Below, piece by piece: positions 11,372-24,036 of a stretch of DNA of 64,000 bases. Numbering within the stretch: the stretch's first letter is position 1; each line of letters begins with the position of its first letter. The notes beneath the pieces were generated by a model that was not told the DNA's origin, made no database searches, and saw nothing but the letters and a program-made list of their open reading frames with translations. Where the stretch lies: positions 31,794,383 to 31,858,382 of the forward strand of contig CM055113.1 in the NCBI GenBank assembly GCA_029204225.1, in the 5' to 3' direction. A program made the translations under genes and the position numbers. This DNA is from Diphasiastrum complanatum. Taxonomy: Eukaryota > Streptophyta > Lycopodiopsida > Lycopodiales > Lycopodiaceae.

Positions 11372-12262
11372 TTGTCGATGACTGATTTAGGTCCAGTCCA
11401 TCACCTACTTGGAATGGAGATTCATAGAGATCACGCGAGCAGAAGGATCACCATAAGCCAACAATCCTACTTAATTAATGTACTTCGAAGATACGGCATG
11501 GAGGATTGCAAGCCCATAGACACTCCTATGGATCCAGGATGCAAGCTATCCAAAGACATGTGCCCCAGAACAAAGGTAGATCAGTAAGAAATGTGCAAAT
11601 ACCCTTATCAGTCTATCATAGGTTCTCTCATGTACTCTATGATTTGCACACGACCTGATCTAGCATATGCTATAAGCACGTTGTTGCAATTCATGTCCAA
11701 TCCAGGCCTACAACATTGGAAAGCTCTACAAAGAGTTCTGAAGTACATTCAAGCCTCAAAGCACTATGCCTTGAGTTATAATAGAAATACAAAAGCTACT
11801 CTCTTTGATTACCTATTTAGATTCAGACTGGGTAGGAGACGTAGATACCATAAAATCCACCTCTGGCTACATTTGCTCCATTTCATGGAATAGCAGGAAG
11901 TAGAAATGCATTTCATTATCCTCTACGGAATCAGAATATGTCGCAGCTACGTCAGTAGTGAAGGAGATTTTATGGCTTAGAAGACTACTATAAGATTTGA
12001 GATTCCCATAGTTTGGTCCAACTATACTCCAGTGCGACAATCAGAGTTGTATAGCTCTGTTGTTGAACTGACGAACTCACACAAGGACCAAATATATGGA
12101 GTTTCAACTTCATTTTCTCAGAGAGAAGTTCAGAACAAAGACGTTGCACTAAGTTACTATCACACAGACGGTATATCGGTTGACATTCTGACAAAACCAT
12201 TGTCAAGGGACAAACATTCTACTCCAGTAGAATTGTTAAATCTCAATTTGAGTCTAGATTAG
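11372..12262 (+). pseudogene. Copia #1 reverse transcriptase C-terminus and RNase H
   Basis: Enters at MTDLGPVHHLLGMEI, after the YVDD block, so the RT catalytic centre is missing. RYGMEDCKPIDTPMD and GSLMYSMICTRPDLAY follow. RNase H is spread over several frames between about 11800 and 12000, one stop being CAG to TAG. DILTKPLSRDKH near 12180 marks the usual end of a copia polyprotein. Frameshifts and stops show it is inactive. Confidence 0.8.
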
Positions 12263-12357
12263 TAGCAATAAGCTTAAGAGGGAGTGTTGGAGTTTAATCT
12301 TCTCCTACTCATCCATTCGCCCTCCTTCTACTCTCAAGAATTTTCACTCTCTGAATC

Positions 12358-12715
12358 TGTAATAGATCCTAACACCACAGTAGAGCAAACACTAACTGAT
12401 CCACCCAACCTTGCCTACTCCCTGATATAGAGTAAGCCCCTCCTAGTCCAGTGTGAGGAGTGGTAGCATGCAACTGCCAAGTGTCAGCCACGTGGCACTG
12501 ACGTGGCCGACTGCACGTCGGGACCCAACTGGGGGCCCTATCCTGCTGACAGGGTCCCTAGGCTGTGTTAGGCCGACCATGGCTATGGACCGTGCTGGGG
12601 CACACTACTCGCACTGTCTTGTCCTGTTGGTCATGTACGCTGGACACGACCCTGACTGTGGTATCTGACCTATCTATGTTCCCTAGGGTTCGACACTAGT
12701 TACGAGCTTGTAACA
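12358..12715 (-). repeat. Chromovirus A 3' LTR, 358 bp
   Basis: Starts TGTAATAGATCC and ends GCTTGTAACA on the plus strand (so TG...CA on either strand). It is followed by CTCCCTCTCCCTTAAG, the complement of a polypurine tract. Its first about 224 bp match the 5' LTR at 18321 with only scattered differences. Confidence 0.9.
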
Positions 12716-12739
12716 CTCCCTCTCCCTTAAGAACCTCTT

Positions 12740-12990
12740 GGTCCTCTAAGACAAAGTCTGGAAAAATCTTGCGAAGGACGCTGTCTCTTTCCCAAGTGAC
12801 ATTCTCAACAGGCTGATCATTTCACTTAACCAGATATTTTCGGTATAGAGTATGACGAGTCTGCGTCTTTCTACTATCAATAATCTCCTCTGGTTCATGT
12901 GGAGGTTGCTGAGGATCCAATGGGAGAACTAGAACATTGTCCCCTACCAGATTGTCTGATCTGGTTAAGGCCTTCCGTAACTAACTTACA
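12740..12990 (-). pseudogene. Chromovirus A chromodomain
   Basis: The minus strand reads a degenerate chromodomain that includes NVTWERDSVLRKIFPDF and then VLEDQE, the typical end of plant chromovirus integrase. In this family the domain binds modified histones and steers insertion. An in-frame stop interrupts it near 12820. Confidence 0.75.
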
Positions 12991-13149
12991 TGAAAGACTG
13001 GAAAAACCTTACTGCTGTGTGGGAGTTTTAGCTCATAGGTGACCTCGCCTAGTCTCCTACTTATGGTAAAGGGACCACAATACCTTGGAGACAACTTAGC
13101 ACGCACTCCTGATTTGAGGGTTTTAGAGTCGACTGGGACTCTCAAGTAG

Positions 13150-14010
13150 ACGTTCTCACCAGTGGAGAGCTACACATCCCGTCTAAGTGAATCTACATAA
13201 TGTCTGGCTCGATCCTGGGACTGCCTAATGCTGCGCTTAGCATGTTCTATCATCTGGTTTAGGTCCTCTAAAAATTTTCTAGCTGCTTCAACTTTTTCTT
13301 GTTTAAATCCTATAGTTGTGGGTGAACATGGCTGAAAACCGTACATCAGCATAAATGGGCTGTATCCCGTAGTTGAATATTTGGTATCGTTGTAAGCAAA
13401 CTCTAATATCGAGAGATACTCCTCCTAATTAGTCTGCTTCTTGCTGACGTATGCACGAAGCATATCCTCCAGCACTTGATTTACCCTCTCTCTTTGGCCA
13501 TCCGTCAGTGGAGAATCGGTAGTACTCATATTAAGTTTAGTATGGAGATGATGGAATACTCCCCTCCAAAAATTTCCAATAAACTTATTGTCCCAGTCGT
13601 TGACTATGCCGGAAGGTAGACCGTACAATTTAAATAGCCCATCTACAAACAACCTCGCTAACTCTAGAGCCCTAACGCTTGTTTTGGTCGGAATGAAATG
13701 AGCCATTTTGGTCAGACGGTCAACTGTGACCCATATAGCGTCATCACCCTTTTGGGTTTTAGGCTACGCCTACTATAAAATCCATGGAGATACTCTCCCA
13801 TTTACCAGCTGGTATTTCTAAGGGATGCACAACCCTCCTGCCTTTAAATGCTCTGCTTTGTTTACTTGACATTTCTGGCAACTGGTTACATACTGGTGGA
13901 CGTCCTTTTTCATACTGGGCCAAAAAAATTGCCTACGAAGAAGCTCATAGGTCTTATGTATGCCTGGGTGTCCCACACTAGGATTGTCATGACATTCATA
14001 TAGATCCTAC
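13150..14010 (-). pseudogene. Chromovirus A integrase
   Basis: An H2C2 zinc-binding block (HPGIHKTYELL, then a CxxC pair) reads on the minus strand at about 13990-13850. The core at 13706-13425 has YGLPSGIVNDWDNKF, where the normal SDRD is altered, and LTDGQRERVN, which keeps the catalytic Glu. The C-terminal part is at 13352-13170 (GFKQEKVEAARKFLEDL). Stops separate the parts. Confidence 0.8.
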
Positions 14011-14197
14011 TGCCTATAATCCTCTGAATTGGGGACACATACTCTATCTCTATAGAGCAAGTACTCATCCTGAATGGAATATTGTTTCCATTTGAATCCT
14101 TGAGTCAACTGACCCTCAACCATTGGGGTCTGCTTGGGTAATACAGGCTCAGAATCCTCAACGTCATCACGACGTATACTCGGACTCATCATCATCC

Positions 14198-14770
14198 TCA
14201 ACAGAAGCTGCCGTATTCTTGGATGAACTGGCACCAGCCCCAGGAACTGGTTCTTGGAGTCTGTAACTGTCTGCTCTGGACTGAGTTCCAGATAGTAGAG
14301 AAGAATGCATCATGCTGGCATTTTTCTCTCAAGGACTCGAGTAACTCATTACGAATCTGAGTAAAACTCAACTCATTTATCAGAGGCATTTTGCTAAGGG
14401 CATCTGCTACTGTATTGAATTTTCCACGTCTATATCTGAAAGACATGTCAAACTCTTGCATCAACTCTGCCCAACGAGCTTTCCGACCTCTAAGCTCAGG
14501 TTGATTGCAAAGGTATCTGAGACTCTCATGGTCTGTCAAGACCTCAAAGTTGGCACCATACAAATAATGCCTCCAAGTCTTAAGGACATGGACTATAGAA
14601 AAGAGTTCCTTTTCATAGGCATTGTACCTAGTTTGAGCTGGCTTGAGTTTTTTACTCTCGAACGCAACTGGTCGTCCAACCTGAGTTAGCATAGCACCAA
14701 CTGCAAAGTCGCTAGCATTTGTTTCGACCACAAATGACTGATTGGGGTCGACGACTTTTAGAACTGGTGC
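14198..14770 (-). pseudogene. Chromovirus A RNase H
   Basis: The minus frame from 14731 reads VETNASDFAVGAML, VAFESKKLKPAQTRYNAYE, and ADALSKMP: the Ty3/gypsy RNase H signature, with TDAS changed to TNAS. It is separated from the RT frame by a stop near 14805. Confidence 0.85.
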
Positions 14771-14806
14771 TGTAGCTAAGGCTGTTTTGAGAGCATCAAA
14801 GCTCTC

Positions 14807-15727
14807 CTACTGTGTGGACTTCCAAATGAACTCTTTTCTCTTCCCCTTAAAAAGATTTGTCATGGGAACGGCTATCTGAGCATATTCCTTGAGAAATCGT
14901 CTGTAATATCCTGCCAAACCAAGAAAGATCTGAAGTTCCAAAATTCTCTGAGGTCTCAGCCAACTGAGTATGGCTTTAACCTTATTTGGGTCCATCTTAA
15001 TCCCATCTGAAGAGATAATGTGACCCAAATATGCTACTTCTTCAATGAAGAATTCACACTTGGATTGTTTAGCATAGAGCTTATGCTTTCTGAGCAGCTG
15101 AAACACCTTTCTGAGGTGTTTTAGATGCTCCTTCCTCGTTTTGATGTAGATAAGGATGTCATCTAAAAATACGACTACAAACTTACCCAAGTATGGTCTG
15201 AGGACACTGTTCATCAAGGTCATAAAGGTAGCTGGAGCATTTGTGAGCCCAAATGGCGTCACCTTAAACTCATAATGACCATGACGAGTCCTAAAAGTTG
15301 TTTTCGAGACATCTTCCGATTTTATACGGACTTGATGATATCCCGATCTGAGGTCTATTTTGCTGAAAAACTTAGCCTCGTCGAGTTGGTCAAACAACTT
15401 GTCTGTCCGAGGCATAGGGTATTTATTCTTAATTGTGACTTTATTGAGGGCTCTGTAATCTACGCAAAGATGCATAGACCCCTCTTTCTTTTTCACCAAT
15501 AGGACTGGTGAGGCCCATGGTGAACTACTGGTCTGAATTTGGCCTTTCCCAAGATAATCTGTTAATTGCCTAGTTATTTCTTCATCCTCTGTTCGGCTGA
15601 CCCGATACGGAGGTTTAGAAATAGGTGCTGTACCTGGTACTAGGTTTATTACATGATCTACCTCTCTGCTGGGTGGTAAACCATGTGGCAAATATTCAGG
15701 AAAAACATCTTTAAATTTAGACAACAA
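14807..15727 (-). pseudogene. Chromovirus A reverse transcriptase
   Basis: A 306-residue open stretch holding most of a Ty3/gypsy RT. It has [61 protein letters not shown] and the catalytic VFLDDILIY with both Asp residues, then [10 protein letters not shown]. This is the best-preserved retroelement ORF in the window. It is still separated by stops from protease and RNase H, so it is labelled a pseudogene. Confidence 0.9.
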
Positions 15728-16034
15728 AGTTTCTAATTTACTGATTTTCTGCTGTATAGAATTGAAAATAGAAACTTCAGGAATAAACTGAAAGTCACAT
15801 AAGAATACCTGATGGTCTTCGTCTCCGTTAGTTGACAGAGCTCTAAACTACAGACCATAAGACTGAACATCATGCTCCCAATGCAACTGGATCTCTCGCT
15901 CCCGAGAACAATATCTATGCGATCCAGGTGCATTATCTGAAAGTTTATTTCATCTTGGTACCCCTGAATACCAAGATTCAAATCACTTACCGTAGTTTCT
16001 CATATTTTTTTATTTTCACTCTTAGCTAATGAAA

Positions 16035-16400
16035 CTATGTACCTATGCTGACTAGGTACTTCTGGTAGTTTAAGCTTTTAACCAGGGTGTAGTTGATGGA
16101 ATTATGGGTTGCCCCATCATCAACCATAACTCTTACTGACTGGTTACCAACTTTCTCATGCATACGTACTAGGTCATGCGGCCCAAAGCTGAAGGGTCTC
16201 GCTAGCATTGCAAAGGTCAGATGGCAACAATGTTCATGATCTTCATGATACACTTTGATCTCGGAAGCTGCCGAGTCACTGGGGAAACATACAGTCTGAA
16301 CAAGATGAACTTGTTTCTTATCTTTCTTATCTTTTTTAGTGAAAGGCCCCTTGGGACACTTTCTGACTGTGTGTCCCCTGCCCATACACACAAAGCACAA
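16035..16400 (-). pseudogene. Chromovirus A Gag zinc knuckle and protease start
   Basis: CFVCMGRGHTVRKC at 16397-16356 is a CX2CX4HX4C nucleocapsid zinc knuckle. VRVMVDDGATHNS at about 16150-16110 is the Ty3/gypsy protease active site with DSGATHN changed to DDGATHN. A Lys-rich linker lies between. Frames break downstream, between 16030 and 15730. Confidence 0.8.
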
Positions 16401-16784
16401 ACGTTCTTGTTTGGCTTTCTCAAAATGATCTGGTTTTAAGGGCTGTATGAGTGAAGGATATTTCTGAGGAGCTTCACTTTTAAATTTATCTTGATTCTTT
16501 CTTTCTAAAAATTTCTTTATAAATTGAAAGTCTTTCTAAGAAGGCTGTTCTGAAAGTGGCTGCTGTCTCGCCCTCTTCCTACCCACTGAATCATCATAGA
16601 TTTGAGCATATCCAAGAGCTTGCTCAAGAGTAGTAGGCGAGTTTATCTGGACCTCTACTTTATATTCATCTTTGAGGCCACAGACAAATCCCCTGATTTT
16701 CTGATAATCATCCATATTTTTAATCTTTCAAATTGCTTCCCAATACTGCGAGATATAGAGGGACTTGTCCATTACTGTTCTTTC

Positions 16785-17430
16785 CTAGGCTTCCCAGGCT
16801 CTATCAAGCTCATTTTCTGGTAGAAATTCTCTTAGGAAAGCTTCTTCAAAGGCTTTCCATGACCGATGAGTCTGTTCAATCTCCTGGAGATTTAACCACC
16901 ACTTATAGGCCATAGGCCCTAAGGAAAGACTGACCTCAATAGCTTGCAAATGGTCAGGGGTCTGTTTGAGAGCATGAATGTTCTTCCATTTGCTAAGGAA
17001 GGTTTGTAGAATGTCTGCATTTCTATCCTTCTCTTCCCCATTAAAAGTAGGAGGCTTTAAATCTTTAAAAACACTGGGGTGAGATCGTAAAGTCTCACCC
17101 GAAACTGATGGAAGTGGAGAAGGGGATAACTGAGAAGTGGAGGGAAGGCTTCCTTTCGCGGAACTCAAAATCAAAGCTTCTGAGTTCAGCGAACGAGTTG
17201 TCCACACTGGACTTGAAATTGGCTAATGCCAACTTCAGTTCATCCACTTCTGTTACCAACTAAAGAAACTGCTCCTTGGTAATCAGTTTGTCGAGTTATT
17301 CAGCGAACCGTTCCTGTTCTTCCAATTTCATTGGTTCCTTATCTTTTCTGTAAGCCAAGGCTTCTGTTTCAAGTTCGTCGAAGCCTCTCTCCGGGGGTTG
17401 ATTAGGTCCCTGAAGAGTGGTCATCTTCGG
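16785..17430 (-). pseudogene. Chromovirus A Gag (retrotrans_gag) region
   Basis: The minus frame from 17207 reads PPTFNGEEKDRNADILQTFL and ALKQTPDHLQAIEVSLSLG followed by MAYKWWLNLQE, typical of plant Ty3/gypsy capsid. WKAFEEAFLREFLP continues the fold. The N-terminal part runs toward 17430 with frame breaks. Confidence 0.78.
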
Positions 17431-18307
17431 AACTGAAAGAGAGCTACCTTAACCTCTGAAGGAAAAAAAGTCTAAAAGACTAATTTACAACTGTACAAGG
17501 GAAAGGAAAGATGATTTAGCTGTTTCTGAGGACTGTACTTCCAAAGAAAATATGAAGAGAAACCCTCTCAGCTCTTTTACCCAAGATTTTAGACCTGCTG
17601 TTCTAGAAAATCCCAGTTTAAAGTTTCAAAACGGTCTCAAATTTTCTGGTTCTTGAGTTGAGTAGTTGACTGATCTGATTTCAGGTGTGGGGCTCCAACA
17701 AACCGAGTAAAAGTCGGAAGCTTACAAAAAAAAATTTGGAATTTCTGAAGTCCCTGCCCTCGCTGGTTGGACAACCACCTGTTCGGCCCTATTTGTCCAA
17801 TTTACAACTCTGAAATCACTTTGAAGCTATGATTTACTCTCAACTTGTAGGTCGCTGGTCTGTAGCAAGCAAGTTTGAAACTCAGACTCCTGAAAAACTT
17901 CTAAAAAACAGGGTTAAATTATGAGATTTCCACCCTACTGTCCAGCGCTGGCCCTGCTACAATATTTCAGATCAGAACTCCTTCTAATCTGCTCAGAACT
18001 TCATACAAAACTTAGATTTGAGGGCTGACTATACAGCGATGGACCTGCTCTTCCCTTCCTCTTGAATTTTCCCTCAGATCATAGTGATCTGCACTCGAAA
18101 ATCAGAGAGGAAAACTAATTTTTCAACGTTGAAGCTATTCTAAAAGATATGCTTCCAAACTACTGAGAAATCCAACAAATTGGAGGATTAGAAAGCTGAT
18201 CCTACATCAATTTTCCTCCTCTATTCTTTTCTGAGAATCTCCCAGATCTTTCCTATCTTCTGATAGCTTTCTCTACTGTTGCTCCTGAACTCCCTAGGTT
18301 GGAGATG
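17431..18307 (-). other. Chromovirus A leader between PBS and Gag
   Basis: No coding content. CT-rich non-coding leader of about 880 bp between the PBS and Gag. Confidence 0.6.
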
Positions 18308-18319
18308 GCTCTGATACCA
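18308..18319 (-). other. Chromovirus A primer-binding site
   Basis: The plus strand GGCTCTGATACC (then A) is the complement of TGGTATCAGAGCC, matching initiator tRNA-Met. It lies 1 bp from the LTR start at 18321. Confidence 0.85.
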
Positions 18320-18320
18320 G

Positions 18321-18544
18321 TGTAATAGATCCTAACACCACAGTAGGGCAAACACTAACTGATCCACCCAACCTTGCCTACTCCCTGAAATAGAGTAAGC
18401 CCCTCCTAGCCTAGTGTGAGGACTGGTAGCATGCAACTGCCAAGTGTCGGCCACGTGGCACTGACATGGCCAACTACACGTTGGGACCCAACTGGGGGCC
18501 CTATCCTACTGACAAGGTCCCTAGTCTGTGTTAGGCCCACCATG
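18321..18544 (-). repeat. Chromovirus A 5' LTR, truncated
   Basis: Matches 12358-12581 of the 3' LTR, then stops at CACCATGG. The remaining about 134 bp are missing, replaced by unrelated sequence from 18545. Confidence 0.88.
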
Positions 18545-19411
<867 letters not shown>

Positions 19412-20892
19412 TACTCTTGGCTTGCAAGGGGGCATGCATGAGAAAAGCTAAGGCTATATGTCTAGGTGGGAAATCCCCCTACTACCATTCCAGATTGTGG
19501 TTTTCATTATTAGTTTTCTCTCTCTCTACACATGTATCCTATCTCGTGCTCAGAGGTAATGCTATTGGATTGGTGGCTTTTCATTAGTTGGGCGGTTTTG
19601 CTCCACTATTTTTCCCTTGGCTAAGCAGGATCTTGAGGTGCTTTTCCTTATAGCGGTATCAGAGCAAGACTTACAAAGATCGAAGGATTTGGAGCAGTGA
19701 GTCTTTTCGTCGATTCACTGGTATAAGAAATCAATCCATTTTCTCTTCCTGGTGGAGAACAAACTTCCAAGTGGGTGTTCTCTTAGTACTTTTCACTCAC
19801 ATGTTGCTAAGATCCATCAACACCAATTTTCTCCTTAGCCGCGTGGAGTATTATTGATATTAGCCAATTTTTTGATGATTTTTCAGTTTTTGCTTGTATC
19901 TCTCATAACTTAGGGTAGATTTGAATTTCTAGCAAGTGTAATTTCATTTAGAGTTTTATTGATTGTTAAATTAAGGATTGCATGTTGGAATTTTGCAAGA
20001 TTTATGGTTCTAGGCTATGAGTTAGTAAAAAATTGCTAGGTTTTTGGCTGGAAAGAGCTATGATCTAGCAAAATAAGAATAATTGGTGCTTGTTATGGAT
20101 TAATTTGAGTTTCATGTGATCAGTATTTGGATGCATGAGGTAGAAATTGGCTTCATGTATATGAAAAAACCCAAAAATTTGCCAAAGTGGATGACTTTTG
20201 GAAGTTTTTTCATAGATTTGATTGCAATATGGTTGTAAATTGCTTTGTAGACCTTGCATGAGTGTTCAGCAGCAAAACTACTTGTTTTTATGTTTTTTGG
20301 GAGATTTATGGTAATAAATCAGAGGATCACTTATGTCAATATAGCCTATTTAGTATCTCTCTTTGCCTTTTCGACAAGTTATCAAACCTGCTTTGGTTGC
20401 CCTAGGCTTGTGTTGTGTCTCCCTATAAAAAGTGTGCCCTCTTTTGTGCACTCTATACTCGCACGTGTGGGGATGGCGTGGTAAGGTGACATGGCAGTCG
20501 TCTAAAAAATATGCCTACCCTCTGCACTGTCCTCTACAACGACCATTTTGTTACATCATAGCTCAAGTTATGGCCATCTAAAGTTTTGTTATTTTGTGAA
20601 TAAAGTTTGCTAAAACTACTTAGATCAGTGAAATGACCATACTAAGGATTAGTTCAATCAGGATGTGGTCACTTTGTTTTCACTATAGTTAAGAATACAG
20701 GTATTCGCTAACTAAGTTAAATTTATTACTGAAGAAGTCAAAAATTTTGTTGTACCCTTGTACATGCAAATTTGACAACAGTTGAGTACCGCACTCTCTA
20801 ACAGGAACTATCAAATCATTTAAGAGACCAACGGATGGAAGTTTTGATAAACCAAGTGAGATTATTGTCTGTTTTGAATCTCATATTCCATC

Positions 20893-21144
20893 TTGAGACC
20901 TACTCGGGGAGAAAAAAAAGAAAAAGTTGAAATTGGTGGAGAAATCCTTGGTGGTAAAGGTGAAACTTTGAAAATTAACATGTGTGATTGTGAGTGTGAT
21001 TGTTCTTTTAGTACTATTTCTTTCTGGCCTAATGATTTATTTCATTTAAAAGGCACAGTTAAATATCAAGAAGTTAGTATTCTATTGGACAGTGGTTCTA
21101 CTCATGATTTATTAATTCTTGTCTTCTGTAGAAACTTGACTTGA
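20893..21144 (+). pseudogene. Chromovirus B aspartic protease remnant
   Basis: VSILLDSGSTHDLLI near the end of this frame is the Ty3/gypsy protease active site (usually DSGSTHNFI). The sequence before it has no recognisable Gag, and the frame stops soon after. Confidence 0.7.
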
Positions 21145-21639
21145 CAACTGAAGCAAACACTCATTGATATCAAGTTTATCTAGCTTCAGGAGCCGAGTTG
21201 GAGACTTGGAATGTTAAAGTATCGAATCTCCCCGTGCAGATTCAAGATCATAGAGAGATGTTTTAGACCTAGCACGTACTGATTTAATTTTCGGATATGA
21301 GTGGCTATTCAATAATCTCCTTTTATGACTACTAATTTTGAGAAGCAGGTTCTCACTTTCAAAGAGGGTGATAAAGTAGTTACATTATTTGAAAGTAATT
21401 TTTTTCATCCATTAGACATGATTTCTACAATTAATATAATGGAAGCATTTGATTATCTAAAATATGAAGTGTTTTCAATGTTGCAATTCCTATTATAGAT
21501 GTTTTTGATGTGTATCTAATAGTTGTGAATTCTCAACAACTCTAAAATCGGTGAATTTAGATCATGAACAAGCAATGAGAAATTAGATCATAAGTGAAAC
21601 TAAAGATGTATTCTCGGCAGAGTTCCTAATCCACCTATT

Positions 21640-22276
21640 GTGTGGAATGATAAACTAAATTAGTGTTTAGAGAAACTTAAAACCATGATTGTTTTAGCTC
21701 CCATTTTATAGGTTGCAGATATAGATCAATCTTATGTTATTAAAACTGATGAAAGTGATACTATAATTGGAGGAGTTCTGTTATAGAACAATAAGCCACT
21801 AGTGTTTGAAAGCAAGAAATTCACTAGTCATTAATTGTGTCATATGATACAGGAAAAGGAGTTATTTGTATTTGTCCATGCACTTACAACCTAGAGACAC
21901 TTCATGTATGGTAGTAATTCTATAGTGTATATAATTCACCAACCTTTTAAGTACTTTTGTAATCAGCATGATCTTCGAGATAGGAAAGCCCGATGGGTCA
22001 ATTGATGCAAGAATTTGATCTTGAAATCCATTATATAAGAGATAGCTCTAATCAAGTGGATGATGCTCTTATTCAATTGGTAAACTGAATGAACTATCTT
22101 TCGCTCGGATTTCTACAGGTCTATATCTTTTATTTAGAAGAGGTATGAAAGTGATTCTCATTTGGTCATACTTGTAAAATTGTTTGGATAGAGATCCTAA
22201 TTTCACAAGTAACTTCTGGTCAGCAGTTATTCATAAATTGAAAACTTCTCTTATTTTTAATTCTAGTTATCATCCT
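21640..22276 (+). pseudogene. Chromovirus B RNase H and start of integrase
   Basis: Frames read IKTDESDTIIGGVLL, KPLVFESKKFTS, EKELFVFVHAL and DRKARWVN, the RNase H signature. Stops fall where CAG or TGG codons are expected (TAG after GVLL and after HALTT). The element is cut at 22276 by the copia #2 LTR. RT is missing between the protease and this block. Confidence 0.7.
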
Positions 22277-23127
22277 TGATGCGAATCAAAATGAAACAAA
22301 ATGCGAATGAATTCAGATGGAGTTCAAATATGATTGCTGGTCACTGTCTGCTATATCATTCCTACAATCCTCCAGAATGTAGACAGACACTGCTGACCTA
22401 CGTTTTATGAATCAATTCGGCATTCAACAAGATTGAACCTGGGTGCGAAAATAGATAAACAACAAGCAAATCAGATACACGAATAATAAGCAGACAATAA
22501 TTCAATTGAGATCAGACAACACAGAATGATATGTGCATAAAAGCTATAGTATCATCTATTGATCCTCTTTTGTTTAGGCACTGTGTGATAGACCCACACA
22601 GTGCATTGGCATGAGAGAGACGATATTCTCTCACAAATAGTGTCTCGCTTACTAGTAGACTTCTTGGATCTCTGTGGATTCTGCTTACAAAATTGTCTCG
22701 CTCACTGGTGGACTTCTCTATTCTGTATTTTTATCTGTATCTGTCTGTATATGTTGATGCATCTAGCAAGCATATATTCAAAGTAATGTTTCTGATTACA
22801 TAGATTAAACAATCTATAACTAATCATAGATTACAAGAGCGGAGGATTAAGCATGTCCTAAAGCTCTTCTGCTGACGTCATCATATCATATCAGGGAGTT
22901 GTACTTCATAGTACTTCTTTGATCTTCCTATTCCTTCGGTGCATGACGTGTCACGAACTTTGACCTTCGAGTGTCACGAACATTTTTGTTTTACATCGTT
23001 TGACTTTATCCTGTTGTTTGCAAACTTTGACCTTCGGGTGTCGCGAATAGTTCGTCTTTGAGGTCTTGGTCAAGTTGGGAGTCGAGAGCTAGCAGAGCTT
23101 TGGTAACAAAAACACTTTGTTTCTTCA
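22277..23127 (-). repeat. Copia #2 3' LTR, about 851 bp
   Basis: Bounded by integrase remnant sequence of chromovirus B at the left and by a polypurine complement at the right. It holds several ATTCGCGA/TCGCGAA-like words and repeated GTCTCGCT blocks resembling the LTRs of copia #3 and #4. Confidence 0.65.
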
Positions 23128-23129
23128 GC

Positions 23130-24036
23130 TCCCTCTCAAAGCATGATAGCTTGATGACTCCAAGTCTGCTCCTCTGTTTCTCGAACAAGCCTTTATCTAA
23201 GGCTTTTGTGAAGATGTCAGCAACCATCTTCTTCGTTCCACTGAAAATATTCTACAACTTCTTCTTTTTGATCAGGTCCCTTAGATGCTCACCCCTGTGA
23301 TAGCTCCATGATGGCTTGCTTGATACAGTGCCATTGAATTCATATGGCATAGGCTCTTGTGCCATAGAATATCTGACGTATCATGGGCTTGATGTGCTTG
23401 ATCTGCAAGTAGGCATACCTTCAAGTGATACAGGTTGTCTTTTCTTCTACCTTGTGCAATCAATGTACTGGTGCTTGCATCAACAACATTGCATGCTTCG
23501 TCTGAGAACTTCACACTCGTCCCTGCATCAGCTATTCTTGCAACTGATAGCAAGTCCTGCTGCAATGTAGGCACGAACAAAACTTCTTTGAGTCGTCTGT
23601 CTCTACCGTTTGTGTTGAGCCATAATGAACCAATACCATTCACTTGATGCTTTGATCCGTCTCCAAGAATGATAAATCTTGATGGATCTACACTTCGGAA
23701 GTCAGACATGATCCGTCTTGATGTAACGAAGTGTGAGGTGTCTCTTGAATCTAGAATCATCTCTTGTGTGTTACGTGTCGACACTGCACACACATCTACA
23801 TAGATGTAGATGGTCGAATTTCCATGATTCGATCTTTCTTCGTCCATTTTTGAGCTTTCTGGCTCTTCAACGTAGGACGAACTATTGTTGTTCTCCCGTT
23901 TGCCTTGAGCTTGTTTGTTTCTTGGGTATTGGTAGTAGTCCATCACTGCATGACCCTTCTTATGACAATGGATGCACTCAATCTTCGGATTGAGCCAACA
24001 CGAATCGACATTGTGTTCTTCGCGTTTGCATCTCAT
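23130..24036 (-). pseudogene. Copia #2 protease, pre-integrase domain and pol terminus, joined by deletion
   Basis: From 24036: the zinc-knuckle pair C..CKREEHNVDSCW and CIHCHKKGHAVMDY; then MILDSRDTSHFVTS, where the catalytic DSGATS is changed to DSRDTS; ILGDGSKHQVNGIGSLWL; and ILWHKSLCHMNSMALYQ of GAG-pre-integrase. The next recognisable piece, MVADIFTKALDKGLFEKQR (23227), is the extreme C-terminus of pol, so over 2 kb has been lost between 23281 and 23227. Confidence 0.78.

Larger units (their letters stand above)
10235..12357 (+). mobile_element. Copia #1: truncated Ty1/copia element, interrupted in its 3' LTR
   Basis: Plus-strand remnant in the order protease, GAG-pre-integrase, integrase fragment, RT C-terminus, RNase H, polypurine tract, LTR start. 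The polypurine tract TTAAGAGGGAG ends at 12284. The 3' LTR starts TGTTGGAGTT at 12285 and runs only 73 bp before chromovirus A begins at 12358. No 5' LTR or N-terminal Gag was found. Confidence 0.8.
12358..18544 (-). mobile_element. Chromovirus A: near full-length Ty3/gypsy element, minus strand
   Basis: Reading the minus strand: truncated 5' LTR (18544-18321), PBS (18319-18308), leader, Gag, zinc knuckle, protease, RT, RNase H, integrase, chromodomain, polypurine tract, and complete 3' LTR (12715-12358). The order RT-RNase H-integrase is that of Ty3/gypsy, and the terminal chromodomain puts it in the chromoviruses. It is inserted into the 3' LTR of copia #1. The far side is deleted within the 5' LTR, so no target-site duplication can be checked. 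Scattered stops make it non-autonomous now. Confidence 0.88.
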
